Origin: JANMZO01 sp031383405
GTDB taxonomy: Bacteria > Actinomycetota > Acidimicrobiia > Acidimicrobiales > JANYDT01
Assembly: GCA_031383405.1 (NCBI GenBank)
Contig: JANMZO010000462.1
Location: 1-33,170, forward strand
Reading direction: 5' to 3'
Length of the DNA: 33,170 nucleotides
Within the stretch, counting starts at the first letter, position 1, and each line of letters opens with the position of its first letter. A program made the translations under genes and the position numbers. This document shows, piece by piece, positions 1 through 7,583 of the stretch. The notes under the pieces were generated by a model. That model was not told the origin of the DNA and searched no databases. It saw nothing but the letters and a program-made list of their open reading frames with translations.

Positions 1-87
1 CTTTATCCAAAGGTCACCCCGGTAGCGGGGAACTCTGCTCCCGTCGACGATGGTGCCGTTCTTGATGTGGACATCGAAATTGGTCAA
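1..87 (-). CDS. Amidohydrolase family protein (N-acyl-D-amino-acid deacylase-like), N-terminus only
   Basis: The minus strand from 87 to the left edge encodes 29 residues beginning (M)TNFDVHIKNGTIVDGSRVP and ending in RGDLWIK. This is the typical first beta-strand region of amidohydrolases of the D-aminoacylase/dihydroorotase superfamily, whose N-termini read 'DvvIrnGtvvDGtg.p...aDvgI'. The start is a TTG at 85-87 preceded by a GGGGG stretch about 4 bases upstream, a plausible ribosome binding site; no ATG or GTG lies nearby in frame. The metal-binding motifs would lie outside the window, so the substrate cannot be told. It is divergent from the DUF4349 gene. I am fairly sure of the superfamily and unsure of the subfamily. 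Confidence 0.6.
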   Translation of the reverse strand, partial: MTNFDVHIKNGTIVDGSRVPRYRGDLWIK

Positions 88-312
88 GCGGCCCCCAGAT
101 ACGCTGGCAATTCGGTAAGGATACCGCGGACGGAGCGCAACAGACCCGTTCGACGTTTCGAATGAGGACCGCGGCCTCTGGTCGGCGTCAACACACGGTA
201 GAAGAATTCCGGCGACGAATTCCGGACTGAAGAAATCCGGTAACCACGGAACTGAACACCACACCCCCGGCGTCGAACCAGCACCAACATTGGCTCGACA
301 AACGGGGAAACC
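88..312. other. Divergent intergenic region
   Basis: About 225 bases separate the leftward amidohydrolase start from the rightward DUF4349 lipoprotein start, so promoters for both should lie here. I see one short direct repeat (GAATTCCGG at 204-212 and again at 217-225) but no convincing -35/-10 pair, hairpin or RNA gene. Confidence 0.4.
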
Positions 313-1395
313 ATGCGCACATACGTTCACCACTCACACACCTGCGGTCAGGTCCACCCGTATCGGCACCGAACAAGGCTCCTCTTGGCATGTGCGATTG
401 TCGGAGCGGTTGCTCTGGGCGCGTGCTCGAACGACAGGCTGGCCAAGTCAAGCAACGAAGCACCTTCCAACGCCAGTGGCGATGCTGCTGCCCCCGTCCC
501 TCCTCCGGCCGACACCGATCAGGTCTCTACCGGAGTCGTCGGCCTGGCGGTCGATACGCGCACCGACCAGTCCGGACCTGTCGAAGCTCAGAAGACCGAG
601 CGCCCAACCGGTTCTCAGGTGGTACCAAGCGCGCTTTCTAATCGGAAGATCATCCGTACCGCGCAGGTGACCCTCGAGGTCGCCAACGTCCCGGACGCAA
701 CCGCAAGACTGCGCGACTCTGTTTCCGCAGCTGGCGGCTTTCTCGGCTCAGAGGAGGCGAGCTACGGCATCAGGGACCAGGTCACGCTGACGTTCCGGAT
801 CCCCGTTGATCAGTTCGACAGCGTGATAAATCGTCTCTCGAAGTTCGGTTCCGTGCTTTCGACGAGCATCTCTTCGGACGAGGTGACTGGCCAGTACCGC
901 GACCTCGAGTCCCGACTCCGCTCGAAAAAGGTCAGCGCCGAACGGCTCCGCCAGCTCATCACACAAGCCGTGAAGCCGGCCGACATCCTTCTCATTGAAC
1001 ACGAACTCTCCGACCGGGAAGCCGAAATCGAATCGATGCAGGGCCAGCTCAACGTGCTCAATGATCAGACGTCGCTGTCGACCATAACGCTGACCCTGGT
1101 TTCCAAAGGCGAAAGCGCGGTCGTCGCTCCCGTCAAGACCCGGACGCCGTCGTTCCGTCGGGCGTGGCGAAGGAGCATCGACGCTTTGGGCGACATCGGC
1201 CAGTCATTCGCCGCAGCCAGCGGCACCGTCCTGCCCTTTGTCCCGTTCCTCGCTATCCTGCTCGCCGTCATGCTGATGCTCAAGCGCCGCGCCGGAAGGT
1301 CGTCGCAGAATGGCCGTCAGCTACCGCCAACCACTGAGCCGTCGCCATCGACCCGGGTCGCTCCCGAACCCGCAGAGACTTCCTCACAGACGTGA
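313..1395 (+). CDS. DUF4349 domain lipoprotein
   Basis: This is a predicted secreted lipoprotein of 360 residues. An Arg/His-rich N-terminus is followed by a hydrophobic stretch and a lipobox LGAC with the lipidated Cys at about residue 38. A low-complexity Ser/Pro/Ala linker runs to about residue 105. The DUF4349 domain covers about 110-265 (begins near 'RKIIRTAQVTLEV', contains 'GQYRDLESRLRSKKVSAERL' and a coiled-coil-like Glu/Gln-rich helix). A single transmembrane helix lies near 298-320 (VLPFVPFLAILLAVMLML), followed by a basic, Pro-rich cytoplasmic tail. This order of lipobox, domain and C-terminal membrane helix is the usual one for the family. The function is unknown; an envelope role is likely. 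The ATG has a GGGGA motif a few bases upstream. Confidence 0.85.
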   Translation: MRTYVHHSHTCGQVHPYRHRTRLLLACAIVGAVALGACSNDRLAKSSNEAPSNASGDAAAPVPPPADTDQVSTGVVGLAVDTRTDQSGPVEAQKTERPTGSQVVPSALSNRKIIRTAQVTLEVANVPDATARLRDSVSAAGGFLGSEEASYGIRDQVTLTFRIPVDQFDSVINRLSKFGSVLSTSISSDEVTGQYRDLESRLRSKKVSAERLRQLITQAVKPADILLIEHELSDREAEIESMQGQLNVLNDQTSLSTITLTLVSKGESAVVAPVKTRTPSFRRAWRRSIDALGDIGQSFAAASGTVLPFVPFLAILLAVMLMLKRRAGRSSQNGRQLPPTTEPSPSTRVAPEPAETSSQT

Positions 1396-1434
1396 CGGAT
1401 CGGCCCCGCCCCCCGGTGCGCTAGACCTGAGGGC

Positions 1435-2436
1435 ATGAAACCAGTTCGTTGGGGCGTGTTGTCCACGTCGTCGTTCGCCGAGGAGAAGTTTCTCCCCGGC
1501 CTGCGAAAGTCGTCGCTCATCGACGTGGCCGCGGTCGCTTCGAGAGATCTGCCACGGGCGACGACGTACGCAAAGCGCAACAACATCGCGACCGCGTACG
1601 GCTCCTATGAGGAGCTGCTGGCCGACTCGACGATCGAGGTGATCTACAACCCGCTCCCCAATAACCTCCATGTCGAATGGACCAGAAAGTCAGCCGAAGC
1701 CGGAAAGCACGTCCTGTGCGAAAAGCCGATGGGTATACGCGCAGATGAACTTGATGTGTTGCTTCCCCTGGCCGAGAAGGTACACATCGCGGAGGCGTTT
1801 ATGGTCCGCTTCCATCCTCAATGGACGGAGACCCGTGATGTGGTCCGCAGCGGCAAACTCGGACGCATCACGCACATGCACGTCATGTTCAGCTACGGGA
1901 ACACCGACGCACGCAACATCCGCAACATCGCAGCCAACGGCGGCGGTGCCCTCTACGACATCGGCTGCTATGCCATTGTCGCCTCCCGCTGGTTCCTCGA
2001 CGCCGAGCCGGTGCGGGTTGCGGCGGTCGGCGACCTCGACCCGGTGTTCGGCACCGATCGGCTCACGAGCGCTCTGCTCGACTTCGGCGACGGGCGTACA
2101 AGCAACTTCTCCGTGTCGACCCAGTGCGTAAACCACCAACGGGTCCACGTTTACGGCACGGAAGGCCGTTTGGAGATCACTATTCCTTTCAACCAACCCC
2201 AGGATGATCCGGCCATCTATTTGACCCACCGAGGGCAGACTCCGGCCGGCCTCGACGCGGTGCAGCACGTGGTGCCGACCGACGATCAGTACGCACTGCA
2301 GGGCGAGGCCTTCTCACTGCGGGTTCGCAACGAGAAGCCCACCTCCGCGTACCTGCTCGATGCCAAGCAGAACATGCGCATCATCGACGCGATCTTCGCC
2401 GCAACGAAAAGCGGTCGCTTCGAGACCATCGGCTGA
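1435..2436 (+). CDS. Gfo/Idh/MocA family NAD(P)-dependent oxidoreductase
   Basis: The 333-residue protein has an N-terminal Rossmann fold (VRWGVLSTSSFAEEKFLPGL, a degenerate GxGxxG), 'YNPLPNNLH' and the family hallmark 'GKHVLCEKPMG' at about 91-101, whose EKP lysine is catalytic in many members. The C-terminal Gfo/Idh/MocA beta-sheet domain contains 'GGGALYDIGCYAI', the substrate-binding Asp/His region of sugar and inositol dehydrogenases. Such enzymes oxidise or reduce a hydroxyl of sugars, inositols or related compounds in the cytoplasm. The neighbours (DUF4349 lipoprotein upstream, convergent azlD downstream) do not reveal the substrate. The length is normal. Family assignment is firm, substrate unknown. 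Confidence 0.88.
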   Translation: MKPVRWGVLSTSSFAEEKFLPGLRKSSLIDVAAVASRDLPRATTYAKRNNIATAYGSYEELLADSTIEVIYNPLPNNLHVEWTRKSAEAGKHVLCEKPMGIRADELDVLLPLAEKVHIAEAFMVRFHPQWTETRDVVRSGKLGRITHMHVMFSYGNTDARNIRNIAANGGGALYDIGCYAIVASRWFLDAEPVRVAAVGDLDPVFGTDRLTSALLDFGDGRTSNFSVSTQCVNHQRVHVYGTEGRLEITIPFNQPQDDPAIYLTHRGQTPAGLDAVQHVVPTDDQYALQGEAFSLRVRNEKPTSAYLLDAKQNMRIIDAIFAATKSGRFETIG

Positions 2437-2466
2437 CGCAATAGCCAGACGCCGCCGCAACGCCGG

Positions 2467-2805
2467 TCAGGTCCAGAGCCGCAGAGCGGTGAACACCGCC
2501 ATACCTACGCCCATCATGGCGAGCATGTTGCGGGTCTTGGCAAACACGACAGATCCGACAGGCAGCGCCCACATCTGGTTGTTGTGCCAGCTGAAGAACA
2601 AACGTTGATTCTTCGTAAACACCCCGGGCACCAAAATCGCGGTCAACGCGCATGCGGGAGCGAAGCGAAGGGCATGCTCCATCCGCTCCGGAAGCTTCAC
2701 CGACTCCGGGAGCATGAAGAAGCTTCCCCGGGTCATAAGCGTGGTTACGGTCATCCCGGCGATCGCCCCGAGCATGTAGGGCCAGTTGTGGAGCGCAACC
2801 ATCAC
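2467..2805 (-). CDS. azlD: AzlD family branched-chain amino acid transport subunit
   Basis: This 112-residue, very hydrophobic protein has three or four membrane helices and the AzlD signature 'GMTVTTLMTRGSFFML' followed by 'RMEHALRFAPACALTAILVPGV'. AzlD is the small partner of AzlC; the pair forms an exporter of branched-chain amino acids (BrnFE/AzlCD type). Its ATG overlaps the azlC stop by four bases (ATGA), the usual translational coupling of this pair. It is the last gene of a minus-strand run that begins with the riboflavin genes and is convergent with the Gfo/Idh/MocA gene. Confidence 0.85.
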   Translation of the reverse strand: MMVALHNWPYMLGAIAGMTVTTLMTRGSFFMLPESVKLPERMEHALRFAPACALTAILVPGVFTKNQRLFFSWHNNQMWALPVGSVVFAKTRNMLAMMGVGMAVFTALRLWT

Positions 2806-3641
2806 GCTTCCTTCGCGTCACTCAACATTGGATCGGATACCAGCCCGGCAGACGACCAGGTCGATGGCCGGTTGTTCCTGACCGAGTCGAACACGACGGC
2901 GAACGCGACACCGAACAGGACCGAGATGAGAATGCCGAGATGGAGGGGAATCCTCACCGTAGCGACCGACAGCACCGCCGTAACCACCACACCGACCACG
3001 GCCGGAAATCGGTTGAGCATCGGAATCAGCACGGCTCCCAGCGCCAGCAGCGCGGCCAACTCGAGTCCCCACCTAGTCGGAGCAAGTCCGCCGAGGAAGA
3101 ATCCCGCAACCGACGACGCCTGCCACGACACCCAGTTCACCGTCGCCACGCCAAAGAAATAGCCGATCTGTTCGTCGGTACCGCGCTCCGGTGACCGGCC
3201 GTAGCGCCTCAGAAACACCGCCGACCCGATGTCGCCATTGAGATAGGCTGCAAACAGCCGTTGATGAAAGGGAAACCGCACGAAGAAGTCCCTCGACGCC
3301 GCGGAAAGGATCGCGAACCGGACGTTAACCAGCAACGCCGTCACCCACACCACGGGCAAGGGAGTCTTCAACGCCAATAGAGGCAACACAGCCAACTGGG
3401 CTGACCCGGCAAACGCCGTGAACGTCATCACCAGCGCAACCGGGATCGAAATGCCACCCTTCACCATCGCGACGCCTGTAACAAGGCCCCAGACACCTAT
3501 CGCCACACCCAGGACCGACATGTCACGAGCTCCCCGTCGGAAACCTTCGGCTTCGAACTCGGGGACAAGCAACGAGCGGGTGTGACGGACAACAAACACG
3601 GACCCAAGTATGGCTGAACCGGCCCACCACCGACCCACCAC
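2802..3641 (-). CDS. azlC: AzlC family branched-chain amino acid permease
   Basis: This inner-membrane protein has about six to eight helices and AzlC family features: an N-terminal 'FRRGARDMSVLGVAIGVWGLVTG', then 'TAFAGSAQLAVLPLL', 'VNVRFAILSAASRDFF' and a C-terminal hydrophobic block. Together with AzlD it is predicted to export branched-chain amino acids. The start is uncertain: the longest frame begins with GTG at 3641, but a GTG at 3599 ('VFVVRHTRSLL') fits the family length equally well, and neither has a clear Shine-Dalgarno sequence. It begins about 20 bases after ribH on the same strand, so it may be read through from the riboflavin operon. A link between flavin supply and amino acid export is not established. 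Confidence 0.85.
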   Translation of the reverse strand: MVGRWWAGSAILGSVFVVRHTRSLLVPEFEAEGFRRGARDMSVLGVAIGVWGLVTGVAMVKGGISIPVALVMTFTAFAGSAQLAVLPLLALKTPLPVVWVTALLVNVRFAILSAASRDFFVRFPFHQRLFAAYLNGDIGSAVFLRRYGRSPERGTDEQIGYFFGVATVNWVSWQASSVAGFFLGGLAPTRWGLELAALLALGAVLIPMLNRFPAVVGVVVTAVLSVATVRIPLHLGILISVLFGVAFAVVFDSVRNNRPSTWSSAGLVSDPMLSDAKEA

Positions 3642-3660
3642 CGACCCGATCCGGCGGCCC

Positions 3661-4155
3661 CTACGCCGTGAGCGTTCGTATCAACAGGGCCATTTCAACG
3701 GCTGCGAGACCGGCCTCGCGACCCTTGTTGTCGCGGCCCTCCACGGCGCGGGCCTCGGCCTGCTCGACCGTATTGGTAGTGAGCACACCGAAAATGCACG
3801 GAACGCCGGTCTCGATTTGCGCGTCCTGTAGGCCCCGCGCCGACTCACCCGCGACGAAATCGAAATGAGCCGTTTCGCCCCGGATGACACAGCCGAGAGC
3901 AATCACGGCGTCAAACTTTCCGGTTGCCGCTGCGACCTTGGCCGCGACCGGAAGCTCGAAGCTACCTGGAGTGAGGAACTCGTGGACGTCGGTGGGGTCG
4001 ACCTTGCATTCCACGAGTCCGGCCTTGGCTCCCTCGAGCAGGGCGAACGTGATCGCCGAGTTGAAGCGAGCAGTGATGATCGCGATCCGGAGGCCGGCTC
4101 CGTCGAGATCGGGGTCTTCGGCGAGGCCACCCGCCCGTTGGTCGATGGACATCAC
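3661..4155 (-). CDS. ribH: 6,7-dimethyl-8-ribityllumazine synthase
   Basis: Lumazine synthase condenses 5-amino-6-ribitylaminouracil with 3,4-dihydroxy-2-butanone 4-phosphate, the penultimate step of riboflavin synthesis, and usually forms pentamers or 60-mers. The 164 residues show the conserved blocks: 'IAIITARFNSAIT' near the start, 'PGSFELPVAAK', 'ALGCVIRGETAHFDFVA' with the catalytic-site His, 'GVPCIFGVLTTNT' and 'RDNKGREAGLAAVEMA' at the C-terminus. It starts with a double ATG inside the four-base overlap with ribBA, implying coupled translation. It is the third gene of the riboflavin operon. Confidence 0.95.
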   Translation of the reverse strand: MMSIDQRAGGLAEDPDLDGAGLRIAIITARFNSAITFALLEGAKAGLVECKVDPTDVHEFLTPGSFELPVAAKVAAATGKFDAVIALGCVIRGETAHFDFVAGESARGLQDAQIETGVPCIFGVLTTNTVEQAEARAVEGRDNKGREAGLAAVEMALLIRTLTA

Positions 4156-5384
4156 AAACTCGTTTCCGATGGACCGGGCGACTCGGTCAGCATGTGGCCC
4201 ATTCGTTCACGCTTCGTCGCGAGATACGCCGCGTTGTGCTGATTCGGAGCAATTTCAATGGATTCGCGTCCACTGATTTCCAGACCGAAACCTTCGAGAC
4301 CCCCGTACTTCGACGGATTGTTTGTCATGAGGCGCATTGTCGTTACACCTAAATCGACGAGGATTTGTGCGCCAATTCCATACTCGCGGGAATCGACAGG
4401 GAGCCCCTGGTCGGTGTTGGCGTCGACGGTGTCGCGGCCGAGGTCCTGCAGGGAATACGCCCGGATCTTATGGCCGATGCCGATTCCACGCCCTTCGTGA
4501 CCGCGTAGGTAGACGACCACGCCGCGACCGGCCTCCTCGATGCGCCGCATCGCTTCCTGCAACTGAGGTCCGCAATCGCAACGTTTCGATCCGAACACGT
4601 CGCCCGTGAGGCATTCACTGTGCACACGGACCAACACGTCGTCGACGCCGTCGACGTCTCCGTAGACAAAGGCCAGATTCTCCTGGTTGTCGAGCACGTT
4701 GCGAAAGACGATGCACTGCCACGATCCGAAGTCGGTCGGGATCGTCGCCTCACCAAACCGCTCGACCAACTTCTCGGTGCGGCGGCGGTAACGGATGAGG
4801 TCGGCGATTGTGATCATGAGCAGGTCATGCTCTTTGGCGAATGTCGCCAACTCGGCGAAGCGGGCCATCCCCATCTTCTTTTCGTCGGTGATCTCGCACA
4901 GAATCCCGGCCGGGAAACATCCGGCCAAGCGGGCCAGGTCGACCGCAGCTTCGGTGTGGCCGGCGCGCTTCAGCACACCGCCCGGTGCGGCCCGCAACGG
5001 ACAGATGTGACCGGGGCGGGCGAGATCACCGGGACGAGTGTCCGCGTTGACCAGGGAAAGGATCGTCGCCGACCGATCGAAGGCCGAGATACCCGTCGTG
5101 GTGCCGTGCCTGTAGTCGACCGTCACCGTGAATGCGGTGCGCATCGACTCGGTGTTGGCTACCACCATGAGCGGAAGGTCGAGTTCATCGCAACGTTCGC
5201 CGGTCAGCGTCGCACAGATGTAGCCCGACGTATACCGGAGAAAGAACGCGATCTTTTCGGGTGTCACATGCTCGGCAGCCATGATCAGGTCGCCTTCGTT
5301 CTCCCGATCCTCATCGTCAAGAACAACCACAATCTCCCCACGTCGAACGGCAGCAATGGCATCTTCGATACTTGCGAGTCCCAT
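4152..5384 (-). CDS. ribBA: Bifunctional 3,4-dihydroxy-2-butanone-4-phosphate synthase / GTP cyclohydrolase II
   Basis: This 410-residue fusion supplies both precursors of riboflavin. The N-terminal RibB half (about 1-200) contains 'VLDDEDRENEGDLIMAAE' with the acidic Mg-binding motif, 'GTTTGISAFDRSATI', and 'RPGHICPLRAAPGGVLKRAGHTEAAVDLARLAG'. The C-terminal RibA half (about 205-400) contains the GTP cyclohydrolase II zinc motif CLTGDVFGSKRCDC, 'LRGHEGRGIGIGHKIRAY' and 'TNNPSKYGGLEGFGLEI'. All key residues of both activities are visible. The ATG at 5384 lies 4 bases beyond the ribE stop, with a GGGAGG ribosome binding site inside the end of ribE. The length is normal for actinobacterial RibBA. 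Confidence 0.95.
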   Translation of the reverse strand: MGLASIEDAIAAVRRGEIVVVLDDEDRENEGDLIMAAEHVTPEKIAFFLRYTSGYICATLTGERCDELDLPLMVVANTESMRTAFTVTVDYRHGTTTGISAFDRSATILSLVNADTRPGDLARPGHICPLRAAPGGVLKRAGHTEAAVDLARLAGCFPAGILCEITDEKKMGMARFAELATFAKEHDLLMITIADLIRYRRRTEKLVERFGEATIPTDFGSWQCIVFRNVLDNQENLAFVYGDVDGVDDVLVRVHSECLTGDVFGSKRCDCGPQLQEAMRRIEEAGRGVVVYLRGHEGRGIGIGHKIRAYSLQDLGRDTVDANTDQGLPVDSREYGIGAQILVDLGVTTMRLMTNNPSKYGGLEGFGLEISGRESIEIAPNQHNAAYLATKRERMGHMLTESPGPSETSL

Positions 5385-5388
5385 GTTG

Positions 5389-5973
5389 TTACAACCTCCC
5401 AGACAGCAATTTTTCGGCGTATTTCGCCATCACATCCACTTCCAAATTCACGAGTTCTCCCGGTCCTTTGTGCCCGAGTGTGGTCACATCGAGCGTGTGC
5501 GGAATGATCGCCACGGTGAAGCCATCGCTCAGCGCCTCCACGACCGTGAGACTGCATCCGTCGACTGTGATCGACCCTTTCTCCACCACGTAACGGGTCA
5601 GGGCTTCGGGCATACGGACCTGAAGGTCGGGCGCGGCCTGCACGATCGTGCCCACGGCGTCGACGTGGCCCTGAACCAGATGACCGCCGAGGCGGTCCTG
5701 CAGCCGGACCGGACGCTCAAAGTTGACCCGGTCGCCCACCTTCATCGACCTGAGATTTGTCCGATTGAGCGTTTCTTCGACCGCGTCGGCCGTCCAGATT
5801 CCCTCACCCGCATCGAAGGTGGTGACGGTCAGGCAACAACCGTTCACCGCAATCGAGTCGCCGAGTCCGGCATCTGCGGCGACGGTGGGCCCATGAAACA
5901 TGAATGTGGCACCGGTTGGTGTTTCAACCCGTTCTCGGACCGTTCCGAGTTCTTCAACTATTCCTGTGAACAC
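5389..5973 (-). CDS. ribE: Riboflavin synthase (alpha chain)
   Basis: Riboflavin synthase dismutates two 6,7-dimethyl-8-ribityllumazine molecules to riboflavin. The 194 residues show the two tandem lumazine-binding repeats: the first opens with the invariant MFTGIVEELG and has 'DSIAVNGCCLTV'; the second opens at 'GGHLVQGHVDAVGTI' and has 'GSITVDGCSLTV'. It starts with GTG (5971-5973), with GGGAG at 5983-5987 on the minus strand as ribosome binding site. It is the first gene of the ribE-ribBA-ribH operon and lies about 140 bases downstream of an FMN riboswitch aptamer, so flavin feedback acts on the whole operon. Confidence 0.95.
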   Translation of the reverse strand: MFTGIVEELGTVRERVETPTGATFMFHGPTVAADAGLGDSIAVNGCCLTVTTFDAGEGIWTADAVEETLNRTNLRSMKVGDRVNFERPVRLQDRLGGHLVQGHVDAVGTIVQAAPDLQVRMPEALTRYVVEKGSITVDGCSLTVVEALSDGFTVAIIPHTLDVTTLGHKGPGELVNLEVDVMAKYAEKLLSGRL

Positions 5974-6109
5974 GTAGCGCTTCTCCCATCTACTCTTCCT
6001 CTGCCGACGAACGACTCAAGGCCGCTGGTCAACTCGTGAGTTGATGGGAACGAACACCTCCCGCTGCAGGGTCGGCGGCATGGGCCAACGACCCACCACC
6101 GGTAGGTAT
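5974..6109 (-). promoter_or_regulatory. Expression-platform region between FMN aptamer and ribE
   Basis: This leader segment carries a short perfect hairpin (TCAACTC-GT-GAGTTGA, 6029-6044) without a following U-run. It also holds a second copy of a 12-base block of the aptamer (ACCACCGGTAGG on the plus strand at 6095-6106, identical to 6218-6229), and GGGTCG/CGACCC arms around 6070-6094. The ribE ribosome binding site GGGAG lies at 5983-5987. The arrangement fits a translational switch, with alternative pairing of the duplicated block as a candidate mechanism; this is inference. Confidence 0.4.
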
Positions 6110-6253
6110 ATTCTCGCTCCCATCCGGACTGTAACCGTCGGCCTCGGAATTACACCGAATCGGCCCATACGATCAAGGCCCCGTGGAGCACCGATTCGCA
6201 AGGGTTCGTGGGCTGTGACCACCGGTAGGGAATTTCACCCCACCCCGCGAGTT
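6110..6253 (-). promoter_or_regulatory. FMN riboswitch (RFN element) controlling the riboflavin operon
   Basis: Read on the minus strand, the aptamer starts with the P1 strand CTCGC, then GGGGTGAAATTCCCTACCGG, then GGTCACAGCCCACGA. It ends in GTAATTCCGAGGCCGACGG, ACAGTCCGGATGGGAG and the closing P1 strand GCGAG (6113-6117 pairing with 6247-6251). These are the conserved RFN-element blocks in order and at normal spacing. The element precedes ribE by about 140 bases. No U-tract terminator is evident between aptamer and ribE, so control by ribosome-site access is more likely, as in many Actinobacteria. The exact expression platform is inference. Confidence 0.93.
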
Positions 6254-6283
6254 ATTCAATTTCGTGCCAATCGTAATGCCCAA
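6254..6283 (-). promoter_or_regulatory. Possible promoter of the riboflavin operon
   Basis: On the minus strand TTGGGC (6278-6283) and TTGAAT (6254-6259) are separated by 18 bases and sit immediately upstream of the FMN aptamer. The matches are imperfect; the placement is the main argument. Confidence 0.3.
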
Positions 6284-6332
6284 CATTGGAAAACGAAAAA
6301 TCAGGAGACTCTCGCTGCCGGGTGAGTCGATG

Positions 6333-6345
6333 TACCGTACGGCGA
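6333..6345 (+). promoter_or_regulatory. Leaderless-type -10 box for the nitroreductase gene
   Basis: TACCGT matches the actinobacterial TANNNT -10 consensus and ends six bases before the ATG at 6345. The expected transcription start is therefore the start codon itself. Confidence 0.4.
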
Positions 6346-7019
6346 TGACCACCGTTACCGACGCTCTGCACAGCCGGGTATCGACCCGGGCGTTTGCTCC
6401 GACCCACGTATCCGAGTTCACGATCCGCGAGCTCCTCGATACTGCCAGATGGTCCCCGTCGGGCGGGAATACCCAGCCGTGGAAGGTGATCGTGGTAGCC
6501 GGCGAGGAGCGCGACAGTATCGTTACGCTGGCCCAACTGGCACTGTCAACCAATCCCCGAGGTGAGGCGGGCAACTACCCGCTTTACCCGGCCGACCTAT
6601 GGGAACCGCATCGGAGCCGTCGGTACAACCTCGGCGAGGAAATGTACGACCTCCTCGGCATCGACCGCGGCAACAAGGCCGGGCGGCTTGGGCACCTCGC
6701 CCGCAACTACCAGTTCTTCGACGCGCCGGTCGGTGTGTTTTTCGTCATAGATGAGCGCATGGGACACGGCCAGTGGGCCCACCTCGGGATGTTCATGCAG
6801 TCGCTGGCTCTAACCGCGACCGAGCGGGGCCTGGCCACATGCTTCCAGGAGGCATGGGGAACGGTGCGGGCAACGCTCAAAGCCCATTTCGATCTCGCCG
6901 CGAATGAGGTTCTGTACTGCGGCATGGCCCTCGGTTACCCCGACCCCGACGCGCCGGTCAACCGGTTGCGCTCGACCCGTGCCGAAGTCGACGAGTTCGC
7001 AACCTTCCGGGGATTTTGA
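6345..7019 (+). CDS. Nitroreductase family protein
   Basis: This is an FMN-dependent nitroreductase-like oxidoreductase of about 224 residues, which uses NAD(P)H to reduce nitroaromatics, quinones or related acceptors. Visible family features are an N-terminal 'ALHSRVSTRAF' (FMN phosphate-binding Arg/Ser), 'ARWSPSGGNTQPWKVIVV' with the conserved SxxNxQPW motif, 'WAHLGMFMQSLALTATERGLATCFQEAW' and 'YCGMALGYPDPDAPVNRLR' near the end. I chose the ATG at 6345 because a TANNNT -10 box (TACCGT, 6333-6338) ends six bases before it, indicating a leaderless transcript. In-frame starts also exist at 6264 and 6330. It is divergent from the riboswitch-controlled flavin operon. Confidence 0.87.
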   Translation: MTTVTDALHSRVSTRAFAPTHVSEFTIRELLDTARWSPSGGNTQPWKVIVVAGEERDSIVTLAQLALSTNPRGEAGNYPLYPADLWEPHRSRRYNLGEEMYDLLGIDRGNKAGRLGHLARNYQFFDAPVGVFFVIDERMGHGQWAHLGMFMQSLALTATERGLATCFQEAWGTVRATLKAHFDLAANEVLYCGMALGYPDPDAPVNRLRSTRAEVDEFATFRGF

Positions 7020-7144
7020 CAGCGAGATTTGGGCCTCGCTGCGAGGAACGCCTGCCTTGCACGTAAGGACCGGTACGAACGATGCGCCCGAAACTCGGGT
7101 GGAACAACGCCCGGGTAGTCCGTCCTCGAACTACGGTGAGAAGC

Positions 7145-7567
7145 GTGCCGGCAAAGCTTGTGACGATCTTCTGGCGGGACATTCCTGCCCAGATCAACGC
7201 CCAATCCGGCCGGGTACGCGAACAACGAATTCTTCCCCGGCCGTTCCAGCGGGCGATTGAGCGGGCAACGCGCAAAGCCGACATCACGACATCTGACGCT
7301 TACGTACGGCAGTGGCGTCGCGAAGCACGTCCCTGCAGCGACGACCTTTTGGCCGAAGCCCTCGCCGGGGCAGCCGAATTGGAGCAACGGTACCCACAGG
7401 AGCGGCTGTTCGCGCTGGTGGCCAATCTGGGTTGGGAACCGGGATTGGGCGATGTTCCCATCGGCCTTGCGGCTGACGACGAAACCGATGACGGAATCGA
7501 TGACGAAGACAGTGTAAGGAAGGAGGCGGAATTCGACACCAACACCGACACCGCCACCGGTGATTGA
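7145..7567 (+). CDS. 'Virulence factor' family small protein, paralogue 1
   Basis: This protein of about 140 residues is clearly paralogous to the product at 30508-30837. Both share KLV-x2-x-WRDIP-x3-x-AQ-x-GR near the N-terminus, a central 'QWRRE-x-RPC-x-DDL' and a 'YP-x2-R' block near the end. This is the family annotated in databases as 'Virulence factor' (Pfam Virulence_fact), a name with no established biochemical meaning. Relatives commonly lie in clusters with DUF1638, corrinoid proteins and methyl-THF methyltransferases, as the second copy does here. The C-terminus is an acidic low-complexity tail (DDETDDGIDDED, then Thr/Asp-rich). The GTG at 7145 has GGTGAG just upstream. It is convergent with bmtA with a 16-base gap, so it again neighbours a methyl-transfer gene. 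Function unknown. Confidence 0.8.
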   Translation: MPAKLVTIFWRDIPAQINAQSGRVREQRILPRPFQRAIERATRKADITTSDAYVRQWRREARPCSDDLLAEALAGAAELEQRYPQERLFALVANLGWEPGLGDVPIGLAADDETDDGIDDEDSVRKEAEFDTNTDTATGD

Positions 7568-7583
7568 TGGTGTCTGAGGTCGG

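Noticed and set aside
4620..5507. Plus-strand open frame of 295 codons
   Set aside because: Antisense shadow of ribBA and the end of ribE; no domain or ribosome binding site.
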